Positions 7,453 to 15,639 of a stretch of DNA of 64,000 bases are shown piece after piece (positions within the stretch are counted from its first letter, which is position 1; every line of letters begins with the position of its first letter). This stretch comes from Pseudomonas alkylphenolica (GTDB lineage Bacteria; Pseudomonadota; Gammaproteobacteria; Pseudomonadales; Pseudomonadaceae). A program made the position numbers and the translations under genes. The stretch spans positions 186,001-250,000 of the forward strand of contig NZ_QJRG01000034.1 in the NCBI RefSeq assembly GCF_004025535.1, written 5' to 3'. Under the pieces are notes generated by a model that did no database searches, was not told the DNA's origin, and worked only from the letters and a program-made list of their open reading frames with translations.

Positions 7453-8682
7453 ATGAACAAGTATGTGGTAAGCCTGGGCCTGATCCTTGGCAGTTGCGTA
7501 AGCTTCGCCTCCGAACCCGGCCCGGCCGCCCCCGATCAGCCGCCAGCGGTAAAAAAGCCTTTTCCACATATCGCCTGGCGCAGCGATGATGGCCAGAGTT
7601 CACTGGATATTGGCGGCGCTTTGCGGGTGAACTATCGAGATGAACATTGGGATACCACTGAGAACAACGGACGCTTCCTGTTCGACACCTTCCGCATCGA
7701 TGTCCAGGCCACGCACAAACAACTGTTCAGCGATGTCGGCTACTGGTTCCAGGACGACGGCAAGCGCTCCATCGACCGCGGTTATGTCGGCTACCGCTTT
7801 AGCCCCAACGCCAACCTGCAACTGGGTGCACCGTTCAAACCCTTCGGCCTTGAGCCTTACCCGCAGTTTGGCTGGAGCTACCACATCCCGTTTTTCATGG
7901 GCTATGGCGTCAGCGCCGGCACGGGCCTGAAGTACAGCTACAAAGACAAAGACTGGGACCTGCAACTGGGTTACTTCCCGCGCATGCTGCCCAGCGGCAT
8001 TCGCTACTCGCCAGAGGTGGGTCGCTATGCCGACCTGGACGACAACGCTGTTGCCTTTACCCAGTCGCGTCAGGACAACGAGAAGCGTAACCAGATCAAC
8101 GCGCGGGTTGCCCGGACGTTCGCCGGCGATGGCTGGAAAACCGAAATTGGTGCATCACTGGCGGCCGCCGAGCTCTACAACGCCACCACCCGCGATGATG
8201 GCGACTACTGGGCAGGCGGTGTGCACGCCATCGTCAATGCCGGGCCGTGGACGGTGACCAGCCAGGCCATTCGTTATGAATTCGATCCGAAGAACCCCGA
8301 CGGCGTCAGCAACGATTCGGTACTGATGGGCGGCAACGGCCTGACCCCGGCGTTCCTGATCGCCTCCAAGGCCACGATTGGCTCGCTCAACCTCGGCTAC
8401 GACATCTTCACCCCCGGCTTGGGGCAGTTGAAGAAGGTCAAGTTGTACACCGACTACAGCCGGATGATGAAAGACAAGAGCGGCTGGGACGACTCGCAGA
8501 TGTTCACCGTCGGCGCGCAGTTCCTCGCCATGCCGATCATGGCCTGGGTCGACTTTACCTGGGCGAAGAACGCCAACCCGTTCGGTGGCGCCGAAAACGG
8601 TACCGGCTGGACCAGCACCAGTTCCATCGGCAGCAACGACTGGTATTACCGCACCAATATCAACATCGGCTACTACTTCTGA
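7453..8682 (+). CDS. Outer membrane porin
   Basis: A 409-residue beta-barrel protein with a signal peptide (MNKYVVSLGLILGSCVSFAS, cleaved near residue 19). It shows alternating amphipathic strands rich in Tyr, Trp and Gly and the terminal NIGYYF, the C-terminal phenylalanine signature for BamA. A longer reading to 7360 would add a non-signal extension, so I chose 7453. Its position after the catabolic operon and its own sigma-54 promoter suggest uptake of the operon's substrate. The exact porin subfamily is not clear; it is not an obvious OprD. Confidence 0.85.
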   Translation: MNKYVVSLGLILGSCVSFASEPGPAAPDQPPAVKKPFPHIAWRSDDGQSSLDIGGALRVNYRDEHWDTTENNGRFLFDTFRIDVQATHKQLFSDVGYWFQDDGKRSIDRGYVGYRFSPNANLQLGAPFKPFGLEPYPQFGWSYHIPFFMGYGVSAGTGLKYSYKDKDWDLQLGYFPRMLPSGIRYSPEVGRYADLDDNAVAFTQSRQDNEKRNQINARVARTFAGDGWKTEIGASLAAAELYNATTRDDGDYWAGGVHAIVNAGPWTVTSQAIRYEFDPKNPDGVSNDSVLMGGNGLTPAFLIASKATIGSLNLGYDIFTPGLGQLKKVKLYTDYSRMMKDKSGWDDSQMFTVGAQFLAMPIMAWVDFTWAKNANPFGGAENGTGWTSTSSIGSNDWYYRTNINIGYYF

Positions 8683-8688
8683 ATCAAA

Positions 8689-8712
8689 GCCGCCCGGCCA
8701 AGGCCGGGCGGC
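8689..8712. terminator. Hairpin between convergent genes
   Basis: Perfect 11-bp arms GCCGCCCGGCC / GGCCGGGCGGC with an AA loop start seven bases after the porin stop. Reading on the minus strand, TTTG follows the stem, so it could serve both the porin and the converging transporter gene. Confidence 0.75.
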
Positions 8713-8720
8713 GATGCAAC

Positions 8721-9611
8721 CTAGTCGGCCTGAAGCTGTGCCGCGGGCTGGGCTGGCTTGCGGAACACAAACAGCAGCCCGATCACGATCAAGCCCATGC
8801 CCAGCAGGCTCAGCGCTGCCAGTCGGTTACCGAAGATCAGGTAGTCCATGACCGCCGTCACCGCCGGTACCAGGTAGAACAGGCTCGTGACGTTGACCAG
8901 GTTGCCACGGGCGATCAGCCGATACAGCAGCAATGTCGCCAGCAGCGAAACCACCAACCCCATCCACAGCAAGGCGCCGATGAAGCTGCCGGTGAGTTCA
9001 ACGTGCAGCGGTTGCAATGGCGCGAACAGCGCACACATCAACAACCCGGCGATGTACTGCAACGGCAAGGTGCCCATGGGATTGCTGGTGATGCGCTTTT
9101 GCATGATCGCACCAAAGGTCATGCTGGCCAGCGCCAACAGGGCAAAGAGCATCCCCGTCAGGGACACCCCGCCCAGGTTGATGCTTTGGTACACCACCAT
9201 GATCAACCCGCTCAGCCCCAGCCCCAGGCCGAACAGCCGGCTCCAGGAACGCTGACGTTCCATCACCATCACGGTGAGAATGGGTTGCACGCCCATGACC
9301 GTGGCCATGACACCGGGGGTCACCTGGGTGTTCAGCGCCAGCAGGTAGAAGATCTGATAGGCACCGAGCAACACACAACCAGTAGCCAACGCCTGCAGCA
9401 CCCCCGCCCGCCCGCGCGGCCAGCGCAGCTTGAGCAACGGCGCGAGCAGCAACAGGCCGCCCAGCGCCAGGGCCGAGCGCAGCAGCAGGAATGCAAAGGG
9501 ACTGGCGTGGGCAAGGCCCAACTTGGAGACGATCGCCCCGCTACTCCAGAGCAGGACGAACAGGCTGGTGGTGGCCGCCGAGGCCATGGATTCTTTCGAT
9601 AGAGCAAACAT
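8721..9611 (-). CDS. EamA (DMT) family transporter, probable exporter
   Basis: A 296-residue inner membrane protein with about ten hydrophobic helices and two repeated EamA domains. The family includes RhtA, the threonine/homoserine exporter, and many metabolite exporters. I chose the ATG at 9611, with AGGTGG twelve bases upstream; a GTG three codons earlier (9620) is possible. The unusual feature is the leader. About 105 bases upstream lies the end of a valine-rich leader peptide (9718-9879), and the ACAGGTGG ribosome-binding region is exactly complementary to bases inside that leader. This suggests control by aminoacyl-tRNA-Val supply and export of a branched-chain amino acid or related compound. 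Substrate not proven. Confidence 0.9.
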   Translation of the reverse strand: MFALSKESMASAATTSLFVLLWSSGAIVSKLGLAHASPFAFLLLRSALALGGLLLLAPLLKLRWPRGRAGVLQALATGCVLLGAYQIFYLLALNTQVTPGVMATVMGVQPILTVMVMERQRSWSRLFGLGLGLSGLIMVVYQSINLGGVSLTGMLFALLALASMTFGAIMQKRITSNPMGTLPLQYIAGLLMCALFAPLQPLHVELTGSFIGALLWMGLVVSLLATLLLYRLIARGNLVNVTSLFYLVPAVTAVMDYLIFGNRLAALSLLGMGLIVIGLLFVFRKPAQPAAQLQAD

Positions 9612-9648
9612 GAATGCCACCTGTATTCGGGCAGATAAGCCGAACGGT

Positions 9649-9717
9649 GCTGCCTGTTGGAGGCAGCCAACCGTATTCAGTAGGGTTCAGGTGTGACGGG
9701 ACGCAGCGGTTGGCCGC
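9649..9717 (-). promoter_or_regulatory. Alternative RNA structures between leader and transporter
   Basis: On the minus-strand RNA, bases 9707-9717 can pair with 9663-9673 over eleven positions (one G-U). Bases 9649-9655 can instead pair with 9661-9667 in a 7-bp hairpin with loop CCAAC. The two share 9663-9667 and exclude each other. A third small stem, AGCGG/CCGCT, lies at 9705-9718. The leader stop codon abuts the first element, as in attenuators. No U-run follows the hairpin, so it is not a standard intrinsic terminator. Confidence 0.5.
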
Positions 9718-9879
9718 TTAGCCCAGCACTACCACGCCTGGTGGTGCGACAACGCACACAACCACGCTACTGACAGGTGGTGGGTAGTGACTGATCATGG
9801 CCGGCTGCTGAGACCCACGCACGACTACCACCGCGTCGGGCGCGGTAGCGAATACGGTGCTGAGTGGGGAAGCTGGCAT
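9718..9879 (-). CDS. Valine-rich leader peptide (53 aa) upstream of the exporter
   Basis: A 53-codon reading frame on the minus strand between a good promoter (9912-9941) and the EamA transporter. Fourteen of 53 residues are valine, clustered as VVVV (17-20), VVV-C-VV (39-44) and VVV (49-51). The stretch TAPDAVVVVR closely resembles the E. coli IvbL leader (TAPSAAVVVVR), which controls ilvBN by attenuation. Most of the frame has no other protein-like character. GAAGA nine bases before the ATG is a weak binding site. I infer a ribosome-stalling sensor of charged tRNA-Val. It is unusual because the downstream gene is a transporter, not an acetolactate synthase. Confidence 0.75.
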   Translation of the reverse strand: MPASPLSTVFATAPDAVVVVRGSQQPAMISHYPPPVSSVVVCVVAPPGVVVLG

Positions 9880-9911
9880 GAGCAGGTCTTCGGTGAGGTG
9901 AACTGTGGCTG

Positions 9912-9941
9912 ACTATAGAACAGCCTGTTTCGGGCGTGCAA
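9912..9941 (-). promoter_or_regulatory. Sigma-70 promoter of the leader-transporter unit
   Basis: On the minus strand, TTGCAC (9936-9941) and TATAGT (9912-9917) are separated by 18 bases. The start of transcription would fall near 9905, about 25 bases before the leader ATG at 9879. Confidence 0.65.
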
Positions 9942-9988
9942 GCCGATTATTGGGCTTGCCCTTGCACACTTCAAAATTTACACCGCCC

Positions 9989-10064
9989 CTGTGGGAGCGG
10001 GTTCACCCGCGAAAAGGTCACTCCGATTTCACCGGCCCCTTCGCGGGTGAACCCGCTCCCACAG
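9989..10064. repeat. REP-type inverted repeat
   Basis: Two perfect 25-base arms, 9989-10013 and 10040-10064, each combine CTGTGGGAGCGGG with CCCGCGAA or the complement. This is the P. putida-type REP pair. It sits directly after the lpxO stop and probably ends its transcript. A sister copy is at 49506-49593. Confidence 0.9.
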
Positions 10065-10066
10065 CA

Positions 10067-11002
10067 TCAGAACAACCAGTGATACAGCAGGTAGGCAACC
10101 AGCACTGCCAGCACCGGGCGCAGTATCCGATAGGCCTTGGGATTGGCCCGCTTGAACTGTTTGACCCGGCTGCTGATCACATTGCTGAAGCGCTTGCTCC
10201 AGGCATAGGCCTGGTTGATACCGCCGACTCGCTCGTCATCGGTGTTCTGCGGCGCGGTAGCACGGCCGAGAAAGGCACTGACACTGCGGTTGATGCGGGT
10301 CATCAGCGAATTGGTGAGCGGACGTTCGACATCGCAGAACAAAATCACCCGCGTGGTCTCGGTCTCGTTCTTCACCCAGTGCACATAGGTTTCGTCGAAC
10401 ATCACGTCTTCACCGTCGCGCCAGGCGTACACCTGACCGTCGACGTAGATGCGGCAGTCGTCGGAGTTGGGTGTCGACAGCCCCAGGTGGTACCGCAGGG
10501 AGCCGGCAAACGGATCGCGGTGCGGGTTGAGGTGACTGCCACCGGGCAGCAAGGCAAACATCGCGCCTTTCACGTTGGGAATGCTGTTGACCAGCTCGAC
10601 GGTCTTGGGGCAAAGCACTTCGGCAGACGGCAAGGGTTTGTCGTACCACTTCAGGTAGAAACGCTTCCAGCCCTTCTTGAAGAACGAACCGAAACCGGCG
10701 TCGTTGTCTTTCTCGGCGGCGCGGATGTACCCCTCGTCGAACAGGTGCATGGCCTCTTCGCGGATGGCTTGCCAGTTGTCCTTGAGCACATCGAGTTCGG
10801 GAAAGCGCGTGCGGTCCAGGTAGGGCTTGGACGGCACCCCGGAGAACAGGTACATCAGCGCGTTATACGGCGCGAACAGCGCCGAATGGTTAACGAACTG
10901 ACGCAACATGGGCAAACGTGCCTTGCCGCGCAGGTGCACATACAGCGTGCTGCCGAAAAACAGCAGCAAAACACCTGCCTTGGCGACAAAGGAAAAGGTC
11001 AT
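10067..11002 (-). CDS. lpxO: Lipid A 2-hydroxylase LpxO-like dioxygenase
   Basis: A 311-residue Fe(II)/2-oxoglutarate oxygenase of the aspartyl/asparaginyl beta-hydroxylase family. It has an N-terminal membrane segment (AGVLLLFFGSTLYVHL), the iron-binding HRDPF and DETYVHWVKNET motifs, and a hydrophobic C-terminus (VLAVLVAYLLYHWLF). This matches LpxO, which hydroxylates the secondary laurate chains of lipid A at the inner membrane. AAGGAG eight bases upstream fixes the ATG at 11002; a longer reading to 11098 runs through a hairpin. Two phosphoethanolamine transferases occur elsewhere in the window. LpxO is the best call, though Pseudomonas genomes carry paralogues. Confidence 0.87.
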   Translation of the reverse strand: MTFSFVAKAGVLLLFFGSTLYVHLRGKARLPMLRQFVNHSALFAPYNALMYLFSGVPSKPYLDRTRFPELDVLKDNWQAIREEAMHLFDEGYIRAAEKDNDAGFGSFFKKGWKRFYLKWYDKPLPSAEVLCPKTVELVNSIPNVKGAMFALLPGGSHLNPHRDPFAGSLRYHLGLSTPNSDDCRIYVDGQVYAWRDGEDVMFDETYVHWVKNETETTRVILFCDVERPLTNSLMTRINRSVSAFLGRATAPQNTDDERVGGINQAYAWSKRFSNVISSRVKQFKRANPKAYRILRPVLAVLVAYLLYHWLF

Positions 11003-11067
11003 GCAACACTCCTTGGAATTTCGATCTGGCCATCGCTGCCGGATTAATCGGGCATCATAAACCCATC

Positions 11068-11094
11068 TGGCCCCGGTAAAAACAACCGGGGCCA
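11068..11094. terminator. Hairpin between cysK and lpxO
   Basis: A perfect 10-bp stem TGGCCCCGGT / ACCGGGGCCA with a 7-base loop lies between the cysK stop and the lpxO start, both on the minus strand. On that strand the loop is U-rich but no T-run follows, so it could be a terminator, an RNA processing or stabilising hairpin. Confidence 0.5.
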
Positions 11095-11164
11095 GCATTC
11101 TGTATTAAGGATTGTGCAACAAAGCCCTGCGCCAATTATTGCCCTTGATCAGCGCCAGGGCGCT

Positions 11165-12139
11165 TTATTGCTGGTTCTCCTGGTCCGTGAACAGGTCACT
11201 GAAGAGCATGCTCGACAGGTAGCGCTCGCCCGAATCAGGCAGGATGACCACGATGGTCTTGCCCTGCATTTCCGGTTTCTCTGCCAGGCGCACGGCGGCT
11301 GCCATGGCCGCGCCACAGGAGATCCCGCAAAGGATCCCCTCCTCCTGCATCAGGCGCAGGGCCATCGCCTTGGACTCTTCGTCGCTGACCCGCTCAACCT
11401 GATCGACCATCGACAGATCAAGGTTCTTCGGGACGAATCCGGCACCAATCCCCTGGATCTTGTGCGGGCTGGGTTTGATTTCTTCGCCCGCCAGGGCCTG
11501 GGTAATCACCGGCGAAACACTGGGTTCGACCGCCACCGAGAGAATGGCCTTGCCCTGGGTCTGTTTGATGTAGCGCGATACACCGGTAATGGTGCCGCCA
11601 GTGCCGACGCCGGCCACCAGCACATCGACAGCGCCGTCGGTGTCGTTCCAGATTTCCGGGCCGGTGGTCTTTTCGTGAATTGCCGGGTTGGCCGGGTTAT
11701 CGAACTGGGCCGGCATGAAGTACTTGGCCGGGTCGCTGGCGACAATTTCACCGGCTTTTTCGATGGCACCTTTCATGCCCTTGGCCGGCTCGGTCAGTAC
11801 CAGTTCGGCGCCCAGGGCCTTGAGGACCTTGCGGCGTTCGATGCTCATCGAGGCCGGCATGGTCAATTGCAGCTTGTAGCCGCGGGCGGCGGCAACAAAC
11901 GCCAGGCCAATACCGGTGTTGCCCGAGGTCGGTTCGACAATCGTCATGCCCGGCTTGAGTTTGCCGCTGCTTTCGGCGTCCCAGATCATGTTGGCGCCAA
12001 TCCGGCATTTGACCGAGTAACCCGGGTTACGCCCTTCGATCTTGGCCAGGATGGTCACACCGCGGGGGGCGATGCGGTTGATCTGGACCAGCGGCGTATT
12101 GCCGATGGAGTGCGCGTTGTCAGCAAAGATACGGCTCAT
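11165..12139 (-). CDS. cysK: Cysteine synthase A (O-acetylserine sulfhydrylase)
   Basis: A 324-residue PLP enzyme that makes cysteine from O-acetylserine and sulfide. The PLP lysine is in NPGYSVKCR, the substrate loop is PTSGNTG, and the glycine-rich phosphate site is [10 protein letters not shown]. Length and the [15 protein letters not shown] ending ([16 protein letters not shown]) fit CysK rather than the shorter CysM. It is transcribed on its own or with lpxO downstream, and is divergent from the DUF748 gene. Confidence 0.93.
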   Translation of the reverse strand: MSRIFADNAHSIGNTPLVQINRIAPRGVTILAKIEGRNPGYSVKCRIGANMIWDAESSGKLKPGMTIVEPTSGNTGIGLAFVAAARGYKLQLTMPASMSIERRKVLKALGAELVLTEPAKGMKGAIEKAGEIVASDPAKYFMPAQFDNPANPAIHEKTTGPEIWNDTDGAVDVLVAGVGTGGTITGVSRYIKQTQGKAILSVAVEPSVSPVITQALAGEEIKPSPHKIQGIGAGFVPKNLDLSMVDQVERVSDEESKAMALRLMQEEGILCGISCGAAMAAAVRLAEKPEMQGKTIVVILPDSGERYLSSMLFSDLFTDQENQQ

Positions 12140-12270
12140 GACGGGGTCCTTTTGGCACCGGTGCGGAAAACTTCAAGGGTAAGCCCGACGCACCGATGCG
12201 TCCACATTCTGCGAACGCTGACTCGCGGCGGGGGTCAACCGGTCTATAGCCACTTGCACAGGTTCTGCCG

Positions 12271-13344
12271 ATGAAACGCCGCTATCGCTGGCCCTTATGG
12301 GGATTGCTGGGAGTTGTCTTGCTGCTGGTCAGCCTGCACCTGGCGCTGCCCCTGCTGGTGCGCAACTACCTCAATGACAAACTGGCCGACATGGGCGACT
12401 ACCGCGGGCAGATCACCGATGTCGACCTGGCCTGGTGGCGTGGCGCCTACACCATCAATGGCCTGAACATCGTCAAGACCACCGGCAAGGTGCCCGTGCC
12501 CTTCCTCGAGGCGCCGTTGATCGACCTGTCGGTCAGTTGGCGTTCGCTGTGGTACGACCATGCGGTGGTCGCGGAAGTGACTTTTGTGCGCCCCCAGCTG
12601 AACTTTGTCGACGGCGGCAACAAACAGACCTCACAGACCGGCCAGGGCACCGACTGGCGCCAGCAGCTGGAAAAGCTGTTGCCCATCACCCTCAACGAAG
12701 TGCGAATCGACAGCGGCACCCTGACGTTTCGCAATTTCACATCCAAGCCGCCGGTCAACCTCAAGGCGACCCGGCTGGATGCCAGCATCCGCAACCTGAC
12801 CAATGTCCAGGACCTCAAAGGCCGGCGCGATGCCCGCTTCGAAGGCAAAGCCCGGCTGCTGGGTGACGCCAGCGTGGAAAGCAACGCCACCTTCGACCCG
12901 TTCAGCGACTTTGATGATTTCCAGTTCCGCCTGCGCGCCACCGGCATCCAGTTGCGTCAACTCAATGACTTCGCCAGCGCTTATGGAAAATTCGATTTCA
13001 ACGCAGGCCATGGCGACCTGGTGATTGAAGCCGAAGCGCAAAAAGGCCGGTTGCATGGCTACATCAAGCCACTGTTGCGCGACGTTGACGTGTTCAACTG
13101 GCAGCAGGACGTCAAAAATGAAGACAAAGGCTTTTTTCGCTCGATTTGGGAAGCGCTGGTCGGCGGCAGCGAGACGGTGTTGAAAAATCAGCGCAAGAAC
13201 CAGTTTGCCACCCGGGTCGAACTGAGTGGCAGCGTGCATAAAAGCGATATCAGCGCCTTCGAGGCGTTCCTGCAAATACTGCGCAATGGCTTTATCCAGG
13301 CCTTCAACGCACGCTATGAGCAACCGCCGCCCAAGTCTGACTGA
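12271..13344 (+). CDS. DUF748 / AsmA-like inner membrane protein
   Basis: A 357-residue protein with one N-terminal membrane anchor (WGLLGVVLLLVSLHLALPLLV) and a long periplasmic beta-rich region. It matches the DUF748 group of AsmA-like envelope proteins, whose larger relatives are implicated in phospholipid transport between membranes. The motif DVDLAWWRGAYTINGLNIV near residue 50 is typical. It stands alone between cysK and the MoxR pair; no biochemical role is known to me. Confidence 0.8.
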   Translation: MKRRYRWPLWGLLGVVLLLVSLHLALPLLVRNYLNDKLADMGDYRGQITDVDLAWWRGAYTINGLNIVKTTGKVPVPFLEAPLIDLSVSWRSLWYDHAVVAEVTFVRPQLNFVDGGNKQTSQTGQGTDWRQQLEKLLPITLNEVRIDSGTLTFRNFTSKPPVNLKATRLDASIRNLTNVQDLKGRRDARFEGKARLLGDASVESNATFDPFSDFDDFQFRLRATGIQLRQLNDFASAYGKFDFNAGHGDLVIEAEAQKGRLHGYIKPLLRDVDVFNWQQDVKNEDKGFFRSIWEALVGGSETVLKNQRKNQFATRVELSGSVHKSDISAFEAFLQILRNGFIQAFNARYEQPPPKSD

Positions 13345-13354
13345 GTCATGGCGT

Positions 13355-13385
13355 GACGCTCCATTCAGAGACTGAATGGAGCGTC
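13355..13385. terminator. Perfect 14-bp inverted repeat after the DUF748 gene
   Basis: Arms GACGCTCCATTCAG and CTGAATGGAGCGTC flank a 3-base AGA loop, eleven bases after the stop. No T-run follows, but the stem is long enough to terminate or stabilise the transcript. Confidence 0.65.
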
Positions 13386-13389
13386 TGCG

Positions 13390-13419
13390 TTCCCACTCGG
13401 CCGATGGCCGCGTTATAGT
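13390..13419 (+). promoter_or_regulatory. Candidate promoter of the MoxR-VWA pair
   Basis: TTCCCA (13390-13395) and TATAGT (13414-13419) are 18 bases apart, about 60 bases before the moxR start. The -35 element is poor. Confidence 0.4.
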
Positions 13420-13481
13420 CGTGCATGACAATTTTCCGCCAGGGGCCATGCATCCCCGGCGCTACGTTAGAGGATCGGTTC

Positions 13482-14327
13482 ATGAAGTTCGAAGGCACCC
13501 GCGCATACGTCGCCACAGACGACCTGAAACTGGCGGTCAACGCGGCGATCACCCTGGAGCGACCGTTGCTGGTCAAGGGCGAGCCGGGCACCGGCAAGAC
13601 CATGCTCGCCGAGCAGCTGGCCGAATCCTTTGGCGCCAAGCTGATCACCTGGCACATCAAATCGACCACCAAGGCCCATCAGGGACTCTACGAGTACGAT
13701 GCGGTCAGCCGCCTGCGTGACTCGCAGCTGGGCGTCGACAAAGTCCACGACGTGCGCAACTACCTGAAGAAAGGCAAGCTCTGGGAAGCGTTCGAGTCCG
13801 AAGAGCGCGTGATTCTGCTGATCGACGAAATCGACAAGGCCGACATCGAGTTCCCCAACGACCTGTTGCAGGAACTGGACAAGATGGAGTTCTACGTTTA
13901 CGAGACCGACGAGACGATCAAGGCCAAGCAGCGCCCGATCATCATCATTACCTCGAACAACGAGAAAGAACTGCCGGATGCCTTCCTGCGCCGCTGCTTC
14001 TTCCACTACATCGCCTTCCCGGATCGCGACACCCTGCAGAAGATCGTCGACGTGCACTACCCCAACATCAAGAAAGACCTGGTCAGCGAAGCGCTGGACG
14101 TGTTCTTCGATGTGCGCAAAGTACCGGGCCTGAAGAAAAAGCCGTCCACCTCCGAACTGGTCGACTGGCTGAAGTTGCTGATGGCCGACAACATCGGCGA
14201 AGCCGTGTTGCGTGAACGCGATCCGACCAAGGCCATCCCGCCGCTGGCCGGCGCCCTGGTGAAAAACGAACAGGACGTGCAATTGCTCGAGCGCCTGGCT
14301 TTCATGAGCCGTCGCGGTAATCGCTGA
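13482..14327 (+). CDS. MoxR-family AAA+ ATPase
   Basis: A 281-residue ATPase with Walker A GEPGTGKTM (about residues 34-42), Walker B ILLIDEIDKAD and sensor region IIIITSNNEKELPDAFLRRC. MoxR ATPases act as chaperones that mature or activate partner complexes, usually with a VWA protein encoded next door, as here. GAGG upstream of the ATG at 13482 supports this start over an in-frame ATG at 13425. The VWA gene follows after 17 bases. The client protein is unknown. Confidence 0.93.
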   Translation: MKFEGTRAYVATDDLKLAVNAAITLERPLLVKGEPGTGKTMLAEQLAESFGAKLITWHIKSTTKAHQGLYEYDAVSRLRDSQLGVDKVHDVRNYLKKGKLWEAFESEERVILLIDEIDKADIEFPNDLLQELDKMEFYVYETDETIKAKQRPIIIITSNNEKELPDAFLRRCFFHYIAFPDRDTLQKIVDVHYPNIKKDLVSEALDVFFDVRKVPGLKKKPSTSELVDWLKLLMADNIGEAVLRERDPTKAIPPLAGALVKNEQDVQLLERLAFMSRRGNR

Positions 14328-14344
14328 GCCCGGGGGCAATTGCC

Positions 14345-15523
14345 ATGCTGCTCAATCTGTTCAATGAAATGCGCGCGGCCAAGGTGCCAGTGTCGGTACG
14401 CGAGCTGCTTGACCTGCTCAATGCACTCAAGCAGCGCGTCACCTTTGCCGACATGGACGAGTTCTACTATTTGTCGCGGGCGATCCTGGTCAAGGACGAA
14501 CGGCATTTCGACAAGTTCGACCGGGCGTTTTCCGCCTACTTCAAGGGCCTTGAGAACCTCAACCAGCACCTCGAAGCGCTGATTCCCGAAGACTGGCTGC
14601 GCAAGGAGTTCGAGCGTTCGCTGACTGACGAGGAGCGCGCGCAAATCCAGTCCCTGGGAGGCCTGGACAAGCTGATCGAAGAGTTCAAGAAGCGCCTGGA
14701 AGAGCAGAAGGAACGCCATGCCGGCGGCAACAAGTGGATCGGTACCGGCGGCACCAGCCCGTTCGGTTCGGGCGGCTACAACCCTGAAGGCATTCGCGTC
14801 GGTGACGCCGGCAAGCGCCAGGGCAAGGCGGTCAAGGTCTGGGACCAGCGTGAGTACAAGAACCTCGACGACCAGGTCGAACTGGGCACACGCAACATCA
14901 AGCTGGCCCTGCGCCGGCTGCGCAAGTTCGCCCGCCAGGGTGCGGCCGAAGAGCTGGATATCGACGGCACCATCGACCACACCGCGCGCGACGCTGGCTT
15001 GCTCAACATCCAGATGCGTCCCGAGCGGCGCAACAGCGTCAAGTTGCTGCTGCTGTTCGACATTGGCGGCTCGATGGACGCCCATGTGAAGATTTGCGAG
15101 GAGCTGTTCTCGGCCTGCAAAACCGAGTTCAAGCATCTTGAGTACTACTACTTCCACAACTTCGTTTACGAGTCGGTGTGGAAGAACAACATGCGCCGTA
15201 CTTCGGAACGCACTTCGACCATGGACCTGTTGCACAAGTACGGCGCCGACTACAAAGTGGTGTTCGTCGGCGACGCTGCCATGGCGCCCTACGAGATCAC
15301 CCAGCCGGGTGGTAGCGTCGAGCACTGGAACGAAGAAGCCGGTTACGTGTGGATGCAACGCTTCATGGAGAAGTACAAGAAGCTCATCTGGATCAACCCG
15401 TATCCGAAGGACACCTGGGGCTACACCGCGTCGACCAACATCGTTCGCGAGCTGGTCGAAGACCGGATGTTCCCGTTGACCTTGCGCGGGCTGGAAGAAG
15501 GGATGCGGTTTTTGTCCAAATAA
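14345..15523 (+). CDS. VWA domain protein (CoxE-like), MoxR partner
   Basis: A 392-residue soluble protein. The N-terminal half is helical and charged; the C-terminal half is a von Willebrand A domain with the metal-site motif DIGGSMD (an altered DxSxS, second position G). CoxE/YehP-type VWA proteins work with MoxR ATPases, binding substrate or metal insertion targets. Gene order and spacing argue for a two-gene operon. The altered MIDAS motif may weaken metal binding. Confidence 0.88.
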   Translation: MLLNLFNEMRAAKVPVSVRELLDLLNALKQRVTFADMDEFYYLSRAILVKDERHFDKFDRAFSAYFKGLENLNQHLEALIPEDWLRKEFERSLTDEERAQIQSLGGLDKLIEEFKKRLEEQKERHAGGNKWIGTGGTSPFGSGGYNPEGIRVGDAGKRQGKAVKVWDQREYKNLDDQVELGTRNIKLALRRLRKFARQGAAEELDIDGTIDHTARDAGLLNIQMRPERRNSVKLLLLFDIGGSMDAHVKICEELFSACKTEFKHLEYYYFHNFVYESVWKNNMRRTSERTSTMDLLHKYGADYKVVFVGDAAMAPYEITQPGGSVEHWNEEAGYVWMQRFMEKYKKLIWINPYPKDTWGYTASTNIVRELVEDRMFPLTLRGLEEGMRFLSK

Positions 15524-15532
15524 CACCGAGCC

Positions 15533-15639
15533 TTGTAGGAGCGGATTCATCCGCGATGGCCTGCACAGCAGGCCTATATCTAGGGCCGCGTTGCGCCCCA
15601 TCGCGGCGATCCGGCGCCCCGGTAAATCCGCTCCTACAG
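15533..15639. repeat. Degenerate REP-type repeat overlapping the pxpC stop
   Basis: The left end carries TGTAGGAGCGGATT and the right end AATCCGCTCCTACA, perfect complements, with further paired GGCCTGC/GCAGGCC inside. The right arm runs over the pxpC stop codon (15634-15636), so the last codons of that gene derive from or coincide with the repeat. Confidence 0.8.
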
